The notes under the pieces were generated by a model. That model saw only the letters and a program-made list of their open reading frames with translations, made no database searches and had not been told where the DNA came from. A stretch of DNA of 32,365 nucleotides, from positions 1 through 32,365 of the forward strand of contig NZ_LZLJ01000020.1 in assembly GCF_001668625.1 (NCBI RefSeq), in the 5' to 3' direction. Of the stretch, positions 24,110-32,365 are shown one piece after another. The first letter of the stretch is position 1. Every line of letters begins with the position of its first letter. The position numbers and the translations under genes are program-made. This DNA is from Mycobacterium sp. 1274756.6. Its GTDB lineage: Bacteria > Actinomycetota > Actinomycetes > Mycobacteriales > Mycobacteriaceae.

Positions 24110-24775
24110 ATGCCCACCGCACTGATCACCGGCGCCAGCGCCGGCATCGGCGCCGCCATCGCCCGGGCGCTGGCCCCCACCCACGACCTGCTGTTGCCCG
24201 GGCGGCCCTCCGACCGGCTGGCCGGGGTGGCGGCCGAGCTGGGCGCCACCACCTGGCCGATGGATCTCAACGACACCGCCGCCATCGCCGCCGACACCCG
24301 GCTGCCCGACCGCCTCGATGTGCTGGTGCACAACGCCGGGGTGGCGCTGCCCGCGCGGGTCGCCGAATCCACCGTGGAGCAATGGCGAGACACCATGGCG
24401 GTCAACGTGATCGGGGCGGTCGCGTTGACGCTGGCGGCGCTGCCCGCGCTGCGCGCCGCCGAAGGCCAGGTGGTCTTCATCAACTCCGGCTCCGGGTTCC
24501 GGTCCTCACCCGGGCTGGCGTCCTACTCGGCGAGCAAGTTCGCGCTGCGCTCGTTCGCCGACTCGCTGCGCGCCGACGAGCCGACACTGCGGGTCACCTC
24601 GGTGCATCCCGGACGCACCGACAGCGCGATGCAGCGCGGGCTGGTCGCCTACGAAGGCGGCGAGTACGACCCGGACCGGTTCCTGCGTCCGGAGACGGTG
24701 GCGCACCTGGTGGCCGAGGCGGTCGCGACGCCGCCGGATGGGCACGTCCACGAGATCGTGGTGCGGCCCCGCTAG
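24110..24775 (+). CDS. Short-chain dehydrogenase/reductase
   Basis: A 221-residue SDR oxidoreductase. The NAD(P) motif TALITGASAGIGAAIA is at the N-terminus (3-18), then VLVHNAGVA (NAG motif), a catalytic Ser in INSGSGF and the YSASK motif (Tyr and Lys of the active site). VHPGRTDSAM follows. The substrate is unknown. ATG 24110 lies 8 nt after the MarR stop, so the two are probably co-transcribed. It converges on leuS; both stop codons sit in a 15-bp tandem repeat. Confidence 0.88.
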   Translation: MPTALITGASAGIGAAIARALAPTHDLLLPGRPSDRLAGVAAELGATTWPMDLNDTAAIAADTRLPDRLDVLVHNAGVALPARVAESTVEQWRDTMAVNVIGAVALTLAALPALRAAEGQVVFINSGSGFRSSPGLASYSASKFALRSFADSLRADEPTLRVTSVHPGRTDSAMQRGLVAYEGGEYDPDRFLRPETVAHLVAEAVATPPDGHVHEIVVRPR

Positions 24776-24799
24776 ACCACCAGCCCGCTAGACCACCAG
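24769..24799. repeat. Tandem 15-bp repeat over the SDR and leuS stop codons
   Basis: CCGCTAGACCACCAG occurs at 24769-24783 and again at 24785-24799. The first copy supplies the SDR TAG, the second supplies (on the minus strand) the leuS TAG. The duplication may have changed where one of these genes ends. Confidence 0.75.
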
Positions 24800-27661
24800 G
24801 TTGACCAGCCGACCGGGCACCACGATGACCTTCCTCGGGCTGGCCCCGGCCAGAAACGCGGCGACCTTCTCGTCGGCCAGCGCCGCGGCCTCCAACGTCG
24901 CCGAATCCGCGTCGGCCGCAACGGTGATCAGCCCCCGCTTCTTGCCGTTCACCTGGACCGGGTACTGCACCTCGTCGACGGTCAGGTAGGCCGGGTCGGC
25001 GACCGGGAACGGGCCGTGTGCCAGCGGGGTGTCGTGCCCGATCCGCCGCCACAACTCCTCGGCGACGTGCGGGGCCAGCGGGGCCAGCATCAGCACCAGC
25101 GGCTCGATCGCGCCGCGTGCGCTGACCGACTCCTTGGTCAGGTGGTTGGTGTATTCGATCAGTTTCGCCACCGCGGTGTTGTTCCGCAGCGCCGCAAAGT
25201 CTTCCGTCACCCCGGAGATCGTGCGGTGCATGGCGCGCAGTGTCGCGTCGTCGAGCGCCTCGTGCTCCGCGACCCGGTTGGCGCCGGTCTCCTCGTCGAC
25301 CACCAGTCGCCACACCCGCTGCAGGAAGCGGTGCGCGCCGATGACGTCCTTGGTGGCCCACGGCCGCGACGCCTCCAGCGGGCCCATCGACATCTCGTAC
25401 ACCCGCAGCGTGTCCGCGCCGTAGTCGTCGCAGATCTGGTCCGGCGACACCGAGTTCTTCAGGCTCTTGCCCATTTTGCCGAACTCCTGGCGGACCGGCA
25501 CCTCCCCGTCGGCACCCACGACGTAGTGCGCACCGTCGCGTTCGATCACCTCATCGGCGGGCACGTAGCTGCCGCGCGGGTCGGTGTAGGCGTACGCCTG
25601 GATGTAGCCCTGGTTGACCAACCGGCGGTAGGGCTCACGCGAGGTGACGTGCCCCAGGTCGTGCAGCACCTTGTGCCAAAACCGCGAATACAGCAGGTGC
25701 AGCACGGCGTGCTCGACGCCACCGACGTAGAGGTCCACCCCGCCCGGGTCGGCGGCGCCGTGCTCGGCGGGCCGCGGCCCCATCCAGTACGCCTCGTTCT
25801 CCTTGGCGCAGAACTCATCCGGGTTGAGCGGGTCGATATAGCGCAGCTGATACCAGGAGCTGCCCGCCCACTGCGGCATCACGTTGGTGTCGCGGGTGTA
25901 GGGCTTGAGGCCGTCACCGAAGTCCAGGTCCACGTGCACCCAGTCGGTGGCTTTCGCCAGCGGCGGGGAAGGCTCGCTGGCCGGGTCGTCCGGGTCGAAC
26001 AGCACCGGTGAGTAGTCGGGCACGTCGGGCAACTCCACCGGCAGCGCCGAGTCGTCGAGCGGGCGCGGCCGGCCGTCGGCGTCGTAGACGATCGGGAACG
26101 GCTCACCCCAGTACCGCTGCCGGGCGAACAGCCAGTCCCGCAGTTTGTACTGCACGCGCCGGTCGCCGCGGCCGCCGGCCGCAAGCCGTTCCACCACAGC
26201 GGTTTTGGCGTCCTCGACGCTCATCCCGTCGAGGTAGTCGGAGTTCACCAGGGTGCCGTCGCCGGCGTAGGCGCCCTCGGAGATGTCCCCGCCGGAAATC
26301 ACTTCCACGATCGGCAGACCGAACTCGGTGGCGAACTCCCAGTCCCGCTGGTCGTGGCCGGGCACCGCCATGATCGCGCCGGTGCCGTAACCGATCAGAA
26401 CGTAGTCGGCGACGAAGATCGGCACCCGGGCGCCGTTGACCGGGTTGGTGGCGTAGGCGCCGGTGAACACCCCGGTCTTGGTCTTGTTCTCCTGGCGCTC
26501 CAGGTCCGACTTCGCCGCGATCGCCGAGCGGTACGCCGCCACCGCCGCTTTCGGGTCCGCGGCCCGGTAGGTCCAGCGCCCATCGGTGCCCTCGGGCCAG
26601 TCCGCCGCGGTGAGTTCGTCCACCAGGGGGTGCTCGGGCGCCAGCACCAGGTACGTCGAGCCGAACAGCGTGTCGGGTCGGGTGGTGAACACCTCGATGT
26701 CGCCGGCGTCGCTGCCGAACAGCACCGCCGCGCCGGTCGAGCGGCCGATCCAGTTGCGCTGCATGGCTTTGACCTTTTCCGGCCAGTCCAGCACGTCGAG
26801 ATCCTCCAGCAGCCGCTCGGAGTAGGCGGTGATTCGCATCATCCACTGGCGCAACCGTTTCCGGAAAACCGGGAAGTTGCCCCGCTCGCTGCGGCCCTCC
26901 GGGGTGACCTCCTCGTTGGCCAGCACGGTGCCCAGACCCGGACACCAGTTGACCATCGAGTCCGCCTGGTAGACCAGGCGCTGCCCGTCGATGACGTCGG
27001 CCCGCTGCCCCGCATCGAGGGCCGACCAGTCCCGGCCGTCGTCGAGAGTGCGCTCGCCGGACTCGAATTCGGCCACCAGGTCGGCGATCGGCCGGGCTTT
27101 GCCGGCCCGCTCGTCGAACCAGGCGTTGTAGATCTGCAGAAAGATCCACTGCGTCCACCGGTAGAAGTCGACGTCGGTGGTGGAGACGCTGCGGCGGGTG
27201 TCGTGGCCGAAGCCGAGCCGGCCCACCTGCCTGCGGAAGTTGACGATGTTGGCCTCGGTGCGGGTCCGCGGGTGGGTGCCGGTCTGGATCGCATACTGCT
27301 CGGCGGGCAGCCCGAACGCGTCGAAGCCCAATGCGTGCAGCACGCTGCGGCCGGTCATCCGGTGATACCGGGCGTAGACGTCGGTGGCGATGTAACCCAG
27401 CGGATGCCCGACGTGCAGCCCCTCCCCGGACGGGTAGGGGAACATGTCCTGGACGAACATCTTCTCCCCGGGCAGCGGGGCGCCGTCGGCCGGCGCCAGC
27501 TCGCCCACCGGGTTGGCGACGTGGAAGGTGCCGCGCCGGGCCCACTCCTGCTGCCAGTCGCCTTCGATCCGGTTGGCCAGCGCCGCGGTGTAGCGGTGCG
27601 GCGGGGCCGCCGCATCGTCGTCGCGGCTGCGGTCCGGGGCGGTGGTCGACGGCTCGGTCAC
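24788..27661 (-). CDS. leuS: Leucine--tRNA ligase
   Basis: A ~957-residue class I tRNA synthetase that charges tRNA-Leu. It has the HIGH-type motif HVGH in [16 protein letters not shown] (residue ~83) and KMGKS (~728), plus an editing domain ([34 protein letters not shown]) that removes wrongly charged tRNA. The C-terminus ends [17 protein letters not shown] 27661 (VTEPS) is preferred; the M. tuberculosis protein also starts near TES. A TTG at 27667 would be 2 codons longer but lies too close to the -10 box. It is convergent with the SDR gene and divergent from the Mtc28-like gene. Confidence 0.95.
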   Translation of the reverse strand: MTEPSTTAPDRSRDDDAAAPPHRYTAALANRIEGDWQQEWARRGTFHVANPVGELAPADGAPLPGEKMFVQDMFPYPSGEGLHVGHPLGYIATDVYARYHRMTGRSVLHALGFDAFGLPAEQYAIQTGTHPRTRTEANIVNFRRQVGRLGFGHDTRRSVSTTDVDFYRWTQWIFLQIYNAWFDERAGKARPIADLVAEFESGERTLDDGRDWSALDAGQRADVIDGQRLVYQADSMVNWCPGLGTVLANEEVTPEGRSERGNFPVFRKRLRQWMMRITAYSERLLEDLDVLDWPEKVKAMQRNWIGRSTGAAVLFGSDAGDIEVFTTRPDTLFGSTYLVLAPEHPLVDELTAADWPEGTDGRWTYRAADPKAAVAAYRSAIAAKSDLERQENKTKTGVFTGAYATNPVNGARVPIFVADYVLIGYGTGAIMAVPGHDQRDWEFATEFGLPIVEVISGGDISEGAYAGDGTLVNSDYLDGMSVEDAKTAVVERLAAGGRGDRRVQYKLRDWLFARQRYWGEPFPIVYDADGRPRPLDDSALPVELPDVPDYSPVLFDPDDPASEPSPPLAKATDWVHVDLDFGDGLKPYTRDTNVMPQWAGSSWYQLRYIDPLNPDEFCAKENEAYWMGPRPAEHGAADPGGVDLYVGGVEHAVLHLLYSRFWHKVLHDLGHVTSREPYRRLVNQGYIQAYAYTDPRGSYVPADEVIERDGAHYVVGADGEVPVRQEFGKMGKSLKNSVSPDQICDDYGADTLRVYEMSMGPLEASRPWATKDVIGAHRFLQRVWRLVVDEETGANRVAEHEALDDATLRAMHRTISGVTEDFAALRNNTAVAKLIEYTNHLTKESVSARGAIEPLVLMLAPLAPHVAEELWRRIGHDTPLAHGPFPVADPAYLTVDEVQYPVQVNGKKRGLITVAADADSATLEAAALADEKVAAFLAGASPRKVIVVPGRLVNLVV

Positions 27662-27670
27662 GTCCAACAG

Positions 27671-27676
27671 GGTATA
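27671..27676 (-). promoter_or_regulatory. -10 box for leaderless leuS
   Basis: On the minus strand TATACC is followed by 9 nt and GTG 27661. No SD is seen. It points to a leaderless or very short leader message. The remaining ~190 bp up to the Mtc28-like gene holds no gene. Confidence 0.4.
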
Positions 27677-27867
27677 AGCCCGCGTCGGGGGGCTCCGGTC
27701 GCCTCGAATCGGTTGCGGTGGTCTCGGTTGGGTTGCGGGGCGGTCAGCAGACGGTCCCGGGTTGATACCAGCTGTGTTCCGCCGCTGGAGTCGGTCCGGT
27801 GCCGGTGCTTAGGGTCGGCTGCACAGGCGTTTCGGACCTGGTACCGGGTAGTTGGTGGGGAGGATCG

Positions 27868-28809
27868 ATGACCAGCACGCGCAGCACCCGCCGTTGGTCG
27901 GTCCTGGCGGCGGTCACCGCCGTCGCGGTCGGCTTCGGCGGCGGCGTCGCGGCCGCCGACCCGGTCGTCCCCGCCCCGTCCCCGGCCCCGGTTACCCCCG
28001 ACGCCCTGGCCCAGCACAGCCCGGCCGGCCCGGCGGCGCTTCCCCCGGCGGGCCCGGCCGTGCTGCCCACCACCGCCCCGGCGGCGCTGCCGCCCGGGCC
28101 GGCGCTGGTCCCGGCGAACTCGGAGACCATGCGCGACTTCCTCGAGGCCAAGGGGGTGGAATTCCAGCCGCAGGTCGCGGCCGGCTTCGACGCCCTGGAC
28201 ATCACGCTGCCGGTGCCGCAGGGCTGGACGCAGGTGCCCGACCCCAATGTCCCGGACGCGTTCGTGGTGCTCGCCGACCGCTCCACCGACTCGATCTACA
28301 CCTCCAACGCCCAGTTGGTGGTCTACAAGCTGGTCGGCGACTTCGACGTGGCGGAAGCGATCGCCCACGGCAACGTCAAAACCCAGCAGCTGCCGGCTTG
28401 GCGCACCACCGACCAGGCGCTGGAGAACGCCAACGGTTTCCCCTCCGCCCGCATCGAGGGCACCTACCGGCAGAACGACATGACGCTCAACACCGCCCGA
28501 CGGACGGTGCTGGCCACCGCGGGCACCGACCGGTACCTGGTGTCGCTGGCGGTGACCACCGCGGCGTCGGTCGCGATCGCCGAGGCCGCCGCCACCGACG
28601 CGATCGTCACCGGATTCCGGGTCAGCCTGCCCGCGGCGGCCCAGCCGCCCGGCCCGGTCCCGCAGACCCGTCCCGGGGTTCCCGGCCCGGCCCCCGCGCC
28701 GCCCGGGGCGGTGCCCAGCCGGCCCGGAACACCGCCGACCGCCCCCACCGCGGGTCCGCCTGCCGCACCGCCCAACCAGCCGATCATCCAGCCCACCCCG
28801 ATCAACTGA
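27868..28809 (+). CDS. Secreted Pro-rich antigen, Mtc28/LpqN family (Rv0040c-like)
   Basis: A 313-residue exported protein. The signal peptide is at 1-30 ([16 protein letters not shown], cleavage near GVAAADP). A long Pro/Ala linker follows (to ~88), then a globular LpqN/LpqT-like domain ([77 protein letters not shown]) and a second Pro-rich tail. This is the layout of the 28-kDa proline-rich antigen of M. tuberculosis. Function is uncertain; LpqN-type proteins bind envelope partners. ATG 27868 has GGGGAGG upstream. No lipobox Cys, so it is secreted rather than lipid-anchored. Confidence 0.88.
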   Translation: MTSTRSTRRWSVLAAVTAVAVGFGGGVAAADPVVPAPSPAPVTPDALAQHSPAGPAALPPAGPAVLPTTAPAALPPGPALVPANSETMRDFLEAKGVEFQPQVAAGFDALDITLPVPQGWTQVPDPNVPDAFVVLADRSTDSIYTSNAQLVVYKLVGDFDVAEAIAHGNVKTQQLPAWRTTDQALENANGFPSARIEGTYRQNDMTLNTARRTVLATAGTDRYLVSLAVTTAASVAIAEAAATDAIVTGFRVSLPAAAQPPGPVPQTRPGVPGPAPAPPGAVPSRPGTPPTAPTAGPPAAPPNQPIIQPTPIN

Positions 28810-28821
28810 CGTACGGCCTCG

Positions 28822-28827
28822 TATCCT
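28822..28827 (+). promoter_or_regulatory. -10 box for leaderless Rv0039c-like gene
   Basis: TATCCT is followed by 7 nt and ATG 28835, the leaderless spacing. The GTG at 28829 would be inside the promoter and is rejected. Confidence 0.45.
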
Positions 28828-28834
28828 GGTGGTC

Positions 28835-29182
28835 ATGCTGATCGCCGGGGTGCTCTGCTGCGTGGCGGCCGTCGCCGTGGCGGCCCGCGGCCTGTGGGTG
28901 CTCACCCACGCCGACGCCGGCGACCCGGTGCAGCAGGTGCTGCGCGCCGTGGCACCGACCCAGCTGGCCGCCGCCGGCATGCTGGCCGCCGGCGGGGTGG
29001 CCGCGTTCGTGGCGCCCCGCAGCGCGGCGCTGGTCGTGCTGATCGTCGGGGTGGTCGGTGCGGCCGGCACCGTGACCGCCGGTCTCTGGCACACCGCACG
29101 CTTCGCCGCCCGACAGCCGCAACCCGCTGCCGGCGGTGGCTGCGGCGGCAGCTGCACCGCCTGCATCCAGCCCTGTCACTGA
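28835..29182 (+). CDS. Small membrane protein, Rv0039c-like
   Basis: A 115-residue protein with three hydrophobic segments: residues 1-21 (LIAGVLCCVAAVAVAARGLW), ~43-62 and ~64-84 (ALVVLIVGVVGAAGTVTAGLW). It ends in a small Gly/Cys-rich tail with CGGSCTACIQPCH that could bind metal. This matches the length and position of M. tuberculosis Rv0039c. No function is known. The stop lies 5 nt before the SBF-like transporter gene, so the two probably form an operon. Confidence 0.8.
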   Translation: MLIAGVLCCVAAVAVAARGLWVLTHADAGDPVQQVLRAVAPTQLAAAGMLAAGGVAAFVAPRSAALVVLIVGVVGAAGTVTAGLWHTARFAARQPQPAAGGGCGGSCTACIQPCH

Positions 29183-29187
29183 GCGCC

Positions 29188-30177
29188 ATGCTGCGGCGGC
29201 TGTCGGCGCTTCCGATCGACAAGTTCCTGCTGGCGTTGCTGGCGACGGTGGCGGTGGCCACCGTGCTGCCCGCCTCGGGCGCCGCCGCCGATGTGCTGGA
29301 GGTGGCGACCAAGGCCGCGATCGCGCTGCTGTTCTGGCTCTACGGCACCCGGCTCTCGCCGCGCCAGGCGTGGCAGGGGTTGCGGCATTGGCAGCTGCAC
29401 CTGCTGGTGCTGGCCATCACCTTCGTCGTCTTCCCGGTGCTGGGCCTGATCGCGCGCAGCCTGGTGCCCACGGTGTTGACGATCGACCTCTACACCGGGT
29501 TGTTGTTCCTGTGCCTGGTGCCCTCGACCGTGCAGTCCTCGATCGCGTTCACCTCGATCGCGCGCGGCAACGTCTCGGCGGCGATCGTCAGCGCGTCGGT
29601 GTCCAACATCGTCGGCGTCGTGGTGACCCCGCTGCTGGTCATGCTGTTGATGCACACCGGCGGGGTGCCGGGGATGGACCCCACCGCGATCCGCGACATC
29701 GTGGTGCAGCTGCTGTTGCCGTTTTTGGCCGGTCAGCTGATGCGCCCGTGGGTGGCGGACTGGATCGCCCGGCACGCCGCGCTGACCCGGGTGGTCGACC
29801 GCGGCTCGATCCTGCTGGTGGTCTACACCGCGTTCTCGATCGGGATGACCCGGCACATCTGGAGCACGGTGGCGCCCTGGCAGCTGGTGGCGGTGACCGT
29901 GGTCAGCGCGCTGCTGCTCGCGCTGGTGATGGGCATCACCGTGGTGGCCGGGCAGCTGGCCGACTTCTCCCGCGCCGACCGCATCGTGCTGCTGTTCTGC
30001 GGGTCGAAGAAAAGCCTGGCCTCGGGTCTGCCGATGGCGCTGGTGCTGTTCCCGGCCGCCACCGTGGGGATCACCATGTTGCCGCTGATGCTCTTCCACC
30101 AGATCCAGCTGATCGTCTGCGCGGTGATCGCCGCGCGCCTGGCGCGCACCGCCGACGCGGCGGCCGACCCGGCCTAG
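29188..30177 (+). CDS. Bile acid:sodium symporter (SBF/YfeH-like) family transporter
   Basis: A 329-residue membrane protein with about 9-10 helices, typical of the SBF-like/YfeH family. Signature parts are the first helix (LLALLATVAVATVLPA), LLFWLYGTRLSPRQAW, LCLVPSTVQSSIAFTSIARGN and, towards the end, FCGSKKSLASGLPMA followed by MLPLMLFHQIQLIV. The TVQSSIAFTSIARGN and GSKKSLASG motifs form the crossing-helix core that binds sodium and substrate. The substrate in mycobacteria is unknown. It ends on the same CTAG as the convergent YqgE-like gene. Confidence 0.88.
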   Translation: MLRRLSALPIDKFLLALLATVAVATVLPASGAAADVLEVATKAAIALLFWLYGTRLSPRQAWQGLRHWQLHLLVLAITFVVFPVLGLIARSLVPTVLTIDLYTGLLFLCLVPSTVQSSIAFTSIARGNVSAAIVSASVSNIVGVVVTPLLVMLLMHTGGVPGMDPTAIRDIVVQLLLPFLAGQLMRPWVADWIARHAALTRVVDRGSILLVVYTAFSIGMTRHIWSTVAPWQLVAVTVVSALLLALVMGITVVAGQLADFSRADRIVLLFCGSKKSLASGLPMALVLFPAATVGITMLPLMLFHQIQLIVCAVIAARLARTADAAADPA

Positions 30178-30779
30178 TTGCGGCTGACGTCGATCGGATG
30201 GGTGGCCAGCATGGCCAGCGGCATCGGCTGGCGGCGCAGCACCCGGCTCCACAGGTCGGTGCCGGGCTCGGCGAGCACATCGGTGGGCAGCGCCGACAGC
30301 ACGATCCAGTCGTCGCGTTCGATCTCGTCCTCCAGCTGGCCGATCGTCCAGCCGGCGTACCCGGCGAAGATCCGCACCCCCTCGACCAGCGGGGCGATGT
30401 GCTCCGGCTCGGCGTCGAGATCGACCATCGCCACCCGGCCGGTGACGTGCCGCAGGCCGGGCACCCCGGCCGGGTCCACGCCGATGCGCATCGTGGCCAG
30501 GCACAGCGCCGCATCCCGCTTCACCGGCCCGCCGACGAACATGGTCTTGGGGCGGGCCGCCACCCGCGCCCACTGCGGCAACACGTTGTAGACCGCGGTC
30601 TCGCTGGGCCGGTTGAGCACCACACCGAGGGTGCCGCCGTCGTTGTGCTCGACGATGTAGATCACGCTGCGCCGGAAGGTCGGCTCCAGCAGATCGGTGT
30701 TGGCCAGCAGCAGCGTCCCCGCCCGCAGGCGATGCGCAGCAGGCGCGGCGTAGTCCTCGGGGTCTTCGGGCTGGGCCAC
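30174..30779 (-). CDS. YqgE/AlgH (DUF179) family protein, Rv0038-like
   Basis: A 201-residue protein. Family marks are RLRAGTLLLANTDLLEPTF, VIYIVEHNDGGTLGVVLNRP, FVGGPV, GVRIFAGYAGWTIGQLEDEI and DWIVLSA. The family's role is unclear; in other bacteria it affects transcription of alginate and stress genes. Start GTG 30779 is preceded by GGGGAG. The TAG stop shares the CTAG palindrome with the SBF-like gene on the other strand (4-bp overlap). Divergent from the MFS gene to the right. Confidence 0.9.
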   Translation of the reverse strand: MAQPEDPEDYAAPAAHRLRAGTLLLANTDLLEPTFRRSVIYIVEHNDGGTLGVVLNRPSETAVYNVLPQWARVAARPKTMFVGGPVKRDAALCLATMRIGVDPAGVPGLRHVTGRVAMVDLDAEPEHIAPLVEGVRIFAGYAGWTIGQLEDEIERDDWIVLSALPTDVLAEPGTDLWSRVLRRQPMPLAMLATHPIDVSRN

Positions 30780-30901
30780 CTCCCCATCATGACACCCGGC
30801 CGCCGGGCGGGCGGTGAACCGGCTCGGTCTATTCCAATAATTTGTACGGTGGTCGGGGCCGGTGTCCGCCGTGTCACCGCCGTCGGGAAGCAGGTTCGGT
30901 G

Positions 30902-32182
30902 ATGCAGACGCGCGCGCGCCTCACGCTGTGGCGATCGGTGCGCGCCCTACCGGATTTCTGGCGGCTGTTGCAGCTGCGCGCCGCCAGCCAGTTCGGCGAC
31001 GGGCTGTTCCAGGCCGGGCTGGCCGGCGCGCTGCTGTTCAACCCCGAGCGGGTGGCCGACCCGTGGGAGGTGGCCGGCGCGTTCGCGGTGCTGTTCCTGC
31101 CGTACTCGCTGCTGGGGCCGTTCGCCGGGGCGCTGCTGGACCGCTGGGACCGGCGGGTGGTGCTGGTCGCCGCCAACGCGGTGCGGCTGGTGCTGGTCGT
31201 CGCGATCGGGTTCTTGTTGGCCGTCGGCGCCGGGGAGCTCGCGCTGCTGTGCACGGCGCTGATCGCCAACGGGTTCACCCGGTTCGTCAGCTCGGGATTG
31301 TCCGCCGCCCTCCCCCACGTCGTGCCGCGACGCGACGTCGTGACGATGAACTCGATCGCGGTGGCCACCGGGGCGGTCGCCGCCTTCTTCGGCGCCTACT
31401 TCATGCTGCTGCCCCGCCAACTGTTCGGGGCGGGCGACGCGGGCGCGGCGACGGTCATCTTCCTCGTGGCGCTGCCGGTGGCGGTGGCGTTCTGGCTCGC
31501 GCTGCGCTTCCCGCCGCGCGCGCTCGGCCCCGACGGTCCCACCCCGCACCGGTCGGTGTTCTTCGCGGTGACCACCGGCTGGGCCGCCGGCCTGCGGGCA
31601 CTCGGCCGCTACCCGACCGTCGCGGCCACCCTGTCGGGGTTGGTGGCGCACCGGATGGCGTTCGGGATCAACACCCTGCTCATCCTCATGCTGGTGCGCC
31701 ATGTCGACACCGAGGGCGTCGCCGGGCTGGGGATGGCGGCGCTGTTCGGCGCGGCCGCCGGCGGCGGCTCGTTCGCCGCGACGCTGGCGACCCCGCTGCT
31801 GGTGCGCCGCTGGGGCCGCTATGCCTCCGGCAACGGCGCGCTGGCCGCCGCCGCGCTCATCCAGCTGGCCTGCATCGGCCTGCAGATCCCGGTGCTGCTG
31901 GGCTGCGGCTTCCTGCTGGGCATGGCCGGCCAGACGGTGAAGCTGTGCGCCGATTCGGCCATGCAGATCGACGTCGACGACTCGCTGCGCGGGCACGTGT
32001 TCACCGTGCAGGACGCGCTGTTCTGGGTGTCGTTCGTCACCGCGATCGCCGCGGCTGCCTCGGTGATGCCCGCCGACGGGCGCGCCCCGGCGCTGGTCCC
32101 CGCGGCCGCGGCGTTCTACCTGCTCGGCCTGGCCAGCCACGCCGGGTTCGGCCGGTCGGCCACCCGCACGTCGGGCCGTTAA
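30902..32182 (+). CDS. MFS-family membrane protein, Rv0037c-like
   Basis: A 426-residue transporter with about 12 hydrophobic segments. The first part is [19 protein letters not shown], then [20 protein letters not shown], a motif-A-like loop, and [18 protein letters not shown]. Later come [17 protein letters not shown] and [15 protein letters not shown]. It resembles MFS proteins related to the macrolide exporters of the MefA/ENTS type. Substrate unknown. ATG 30902 gives a 426-residue protein near the length of Rv0037c (441). A longer TTG start at 30842 adds an Arg/Cys-rich stretch and is rejected. Its stop overlaps the -10 box of the next gene. Confidence 0.85.
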   Translation: MQTRARLTLWRSVRALPDFWRLLQLRAASQFGDGLFQAGLAGALLFNPERVADPWEVAGAFAVLFLPYSLLGPFAGALLDRWDRRVVLVAANAVRLVLVVAIGFLLAVGAGELALLCTALIANGFTRFVSSGLSAALPHVVPRRDVVTMNSIAVATGAVAAFFGAYFMLLPRQLFGAGDAGAATVIFLVALPVAVAFWLALRFPPRALGPDGPTPHRSVFFAVTTGWAAGLRALGRYPTVAATLSGLVAHRMAFGINTLLILMLVRHVDTEGVAGLGMAALFGAAAGGGSFAATLATPLLVRRWGRYASGNGALAAAALIQLACIGLQIPVLLGCGFLLGMAGQTVKLCADSAMQIDVDDSLRGHVFTVQDALFWVSFVTAIAAAASVMPADGRAPALVPAAAAFYLLGLASHAGFGRSATRTSGR

Positions 32183-32185
32183 GCT
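32180..32185 (+). promoter_or_regulatory. -10 box for leaderless Rv0036c-like gene
   Basis: TAAGCT overlaps the stop codon of the MFS gene and is followed by 6 nt and ATG 32192, the leaderless spacing. Confidence 0.35.
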
Positions 32186-32191
32186 GTGCCG

Positions 32192-32317
32192 ATGGCCGAC
32201 CCAGGTCCGATCGTCGCCGATCTGCATGCCGAAAGCGAAGCCCTCGACGCCCTGGTGGCGCCGCTGGCCCCCGACGCGTGGGCGACCCCCACCCCGAGGT
32301 GGTCGGCGCCAAGATGA
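32192..32317 (+). pseudogene. Rv0036c-like (mycothiol-dependent isomerase family), broken after 33 codons
   Basis: The frame from ATG 32192 reads [18 protein letters not shown], then [17 protein letters not shown], as in the N-terminus of Rv0036c-type DinB/MDMPI proteins. Family members continue with a GWTIAHQI...HL helix that carries a metal-binding His. Here it reads RWSAPR and stops at TGA 32315-32317. From 32278 to the window edge another frame is open ([19 protein letters not shown]) and I do not recognise it. The break near 32296 may be a rearrangement, an insertion or an assembly join. Confidence 0.65.
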
Positions 32318-32365
32318 CGCGCAAGCGGATGCGGGCGCTGAAGTACTCCAAGCAGATGGTCGCGA

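Noticed and set aside
26354..27871. Plus-strand open frame of 505 codons opposite leuS
   Set aside because: It is antisense to a clear LeuRS with all catalytic motifs; its composition is that of a shadow frame.
1..32365. tRNA, rRNA or CRISPR arrays
   Set aside because: No cloverleaf-like sequence, rRNA segment or regularly spaced repeats with unique spacers were seen.

Overview
The window looks like part of a mycobacterial chromosome (Mycobacteriaceae, species not determined). From about 7.9 kb to the right edge the gene order matches, in reverse, the M. tuberculosis block Rv0058 to Rv0036c: dnaB, rplI, rpsR, ssb, rpsF, a GT87 membrane protein (Rv0051-like), ponA1, an Rv0049-like protein, a PadR regulator (Rv0047c-like), ino1, an F420-dependent oxidoreductase (Rv0044c-like), a MarR regulator (Rv0042c-like), leuS, a Mtc28-like antigen, an Rv0039c-like membrane protein, YqgE (Rv0038-like), an MFS protein (Rv0037c-like) and the start of an Rv0036c-like gene. 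This part is very GC-rich and several of its genes appear to be leaderless. These gene matches come from recognising the proteins, not from a database search.

The first 7.9 kb is accessory DNA, visibly less GC-rich at its left end. From left to right it holds: a fragment of a type I restriction HsdR N-terminus running off the left edge; a MerR-type regulator; a three-gene defence operon consisting of a CD-NTase (cyclic oligonucleotide synthase), an E2-like conjugating protein and a single-pass membrane protein, which I read as an E2-only (type II-short) CBASS anti-phage system; a remnant of a TniQ/LysR-type HTH protein with ordered 20-bp repeats that look like a transposon end; and a divergent cassette of an HxlR regulator against DUF1761 protein, haloalkane dehalogenase-like hydrolase and a frameshifted DHA2 efflux pump. 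TGTCA-type motifs facing inward lie on both sides of the efflux cassette. The accessory block ends about 30 bp beyond the dnaB stop codon.

The CBASS operon is the most interesting part. The CD-NTase keeps its GS motif and all three catalytic Asp residues. The genes overlap (ATGA-type coupling). The ribosome-binding site of the CD-NTase can pair with an upstream anti-SD sequence, and a perfect 14-bp hairpin separates the operon from the regulator gene. In the core region, dnaB carries a full-length class 3-type intein with LAGLIDADG motifs inside the Walker A loop, and DnaA-box-like repeats lie upstream of dnaB. A solute-binding/permease fusion with its own ATPase follows the F420-oxidoreductase gene. 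At the right edge the Rv0036c-like gene loses its homology after about 33 codons.
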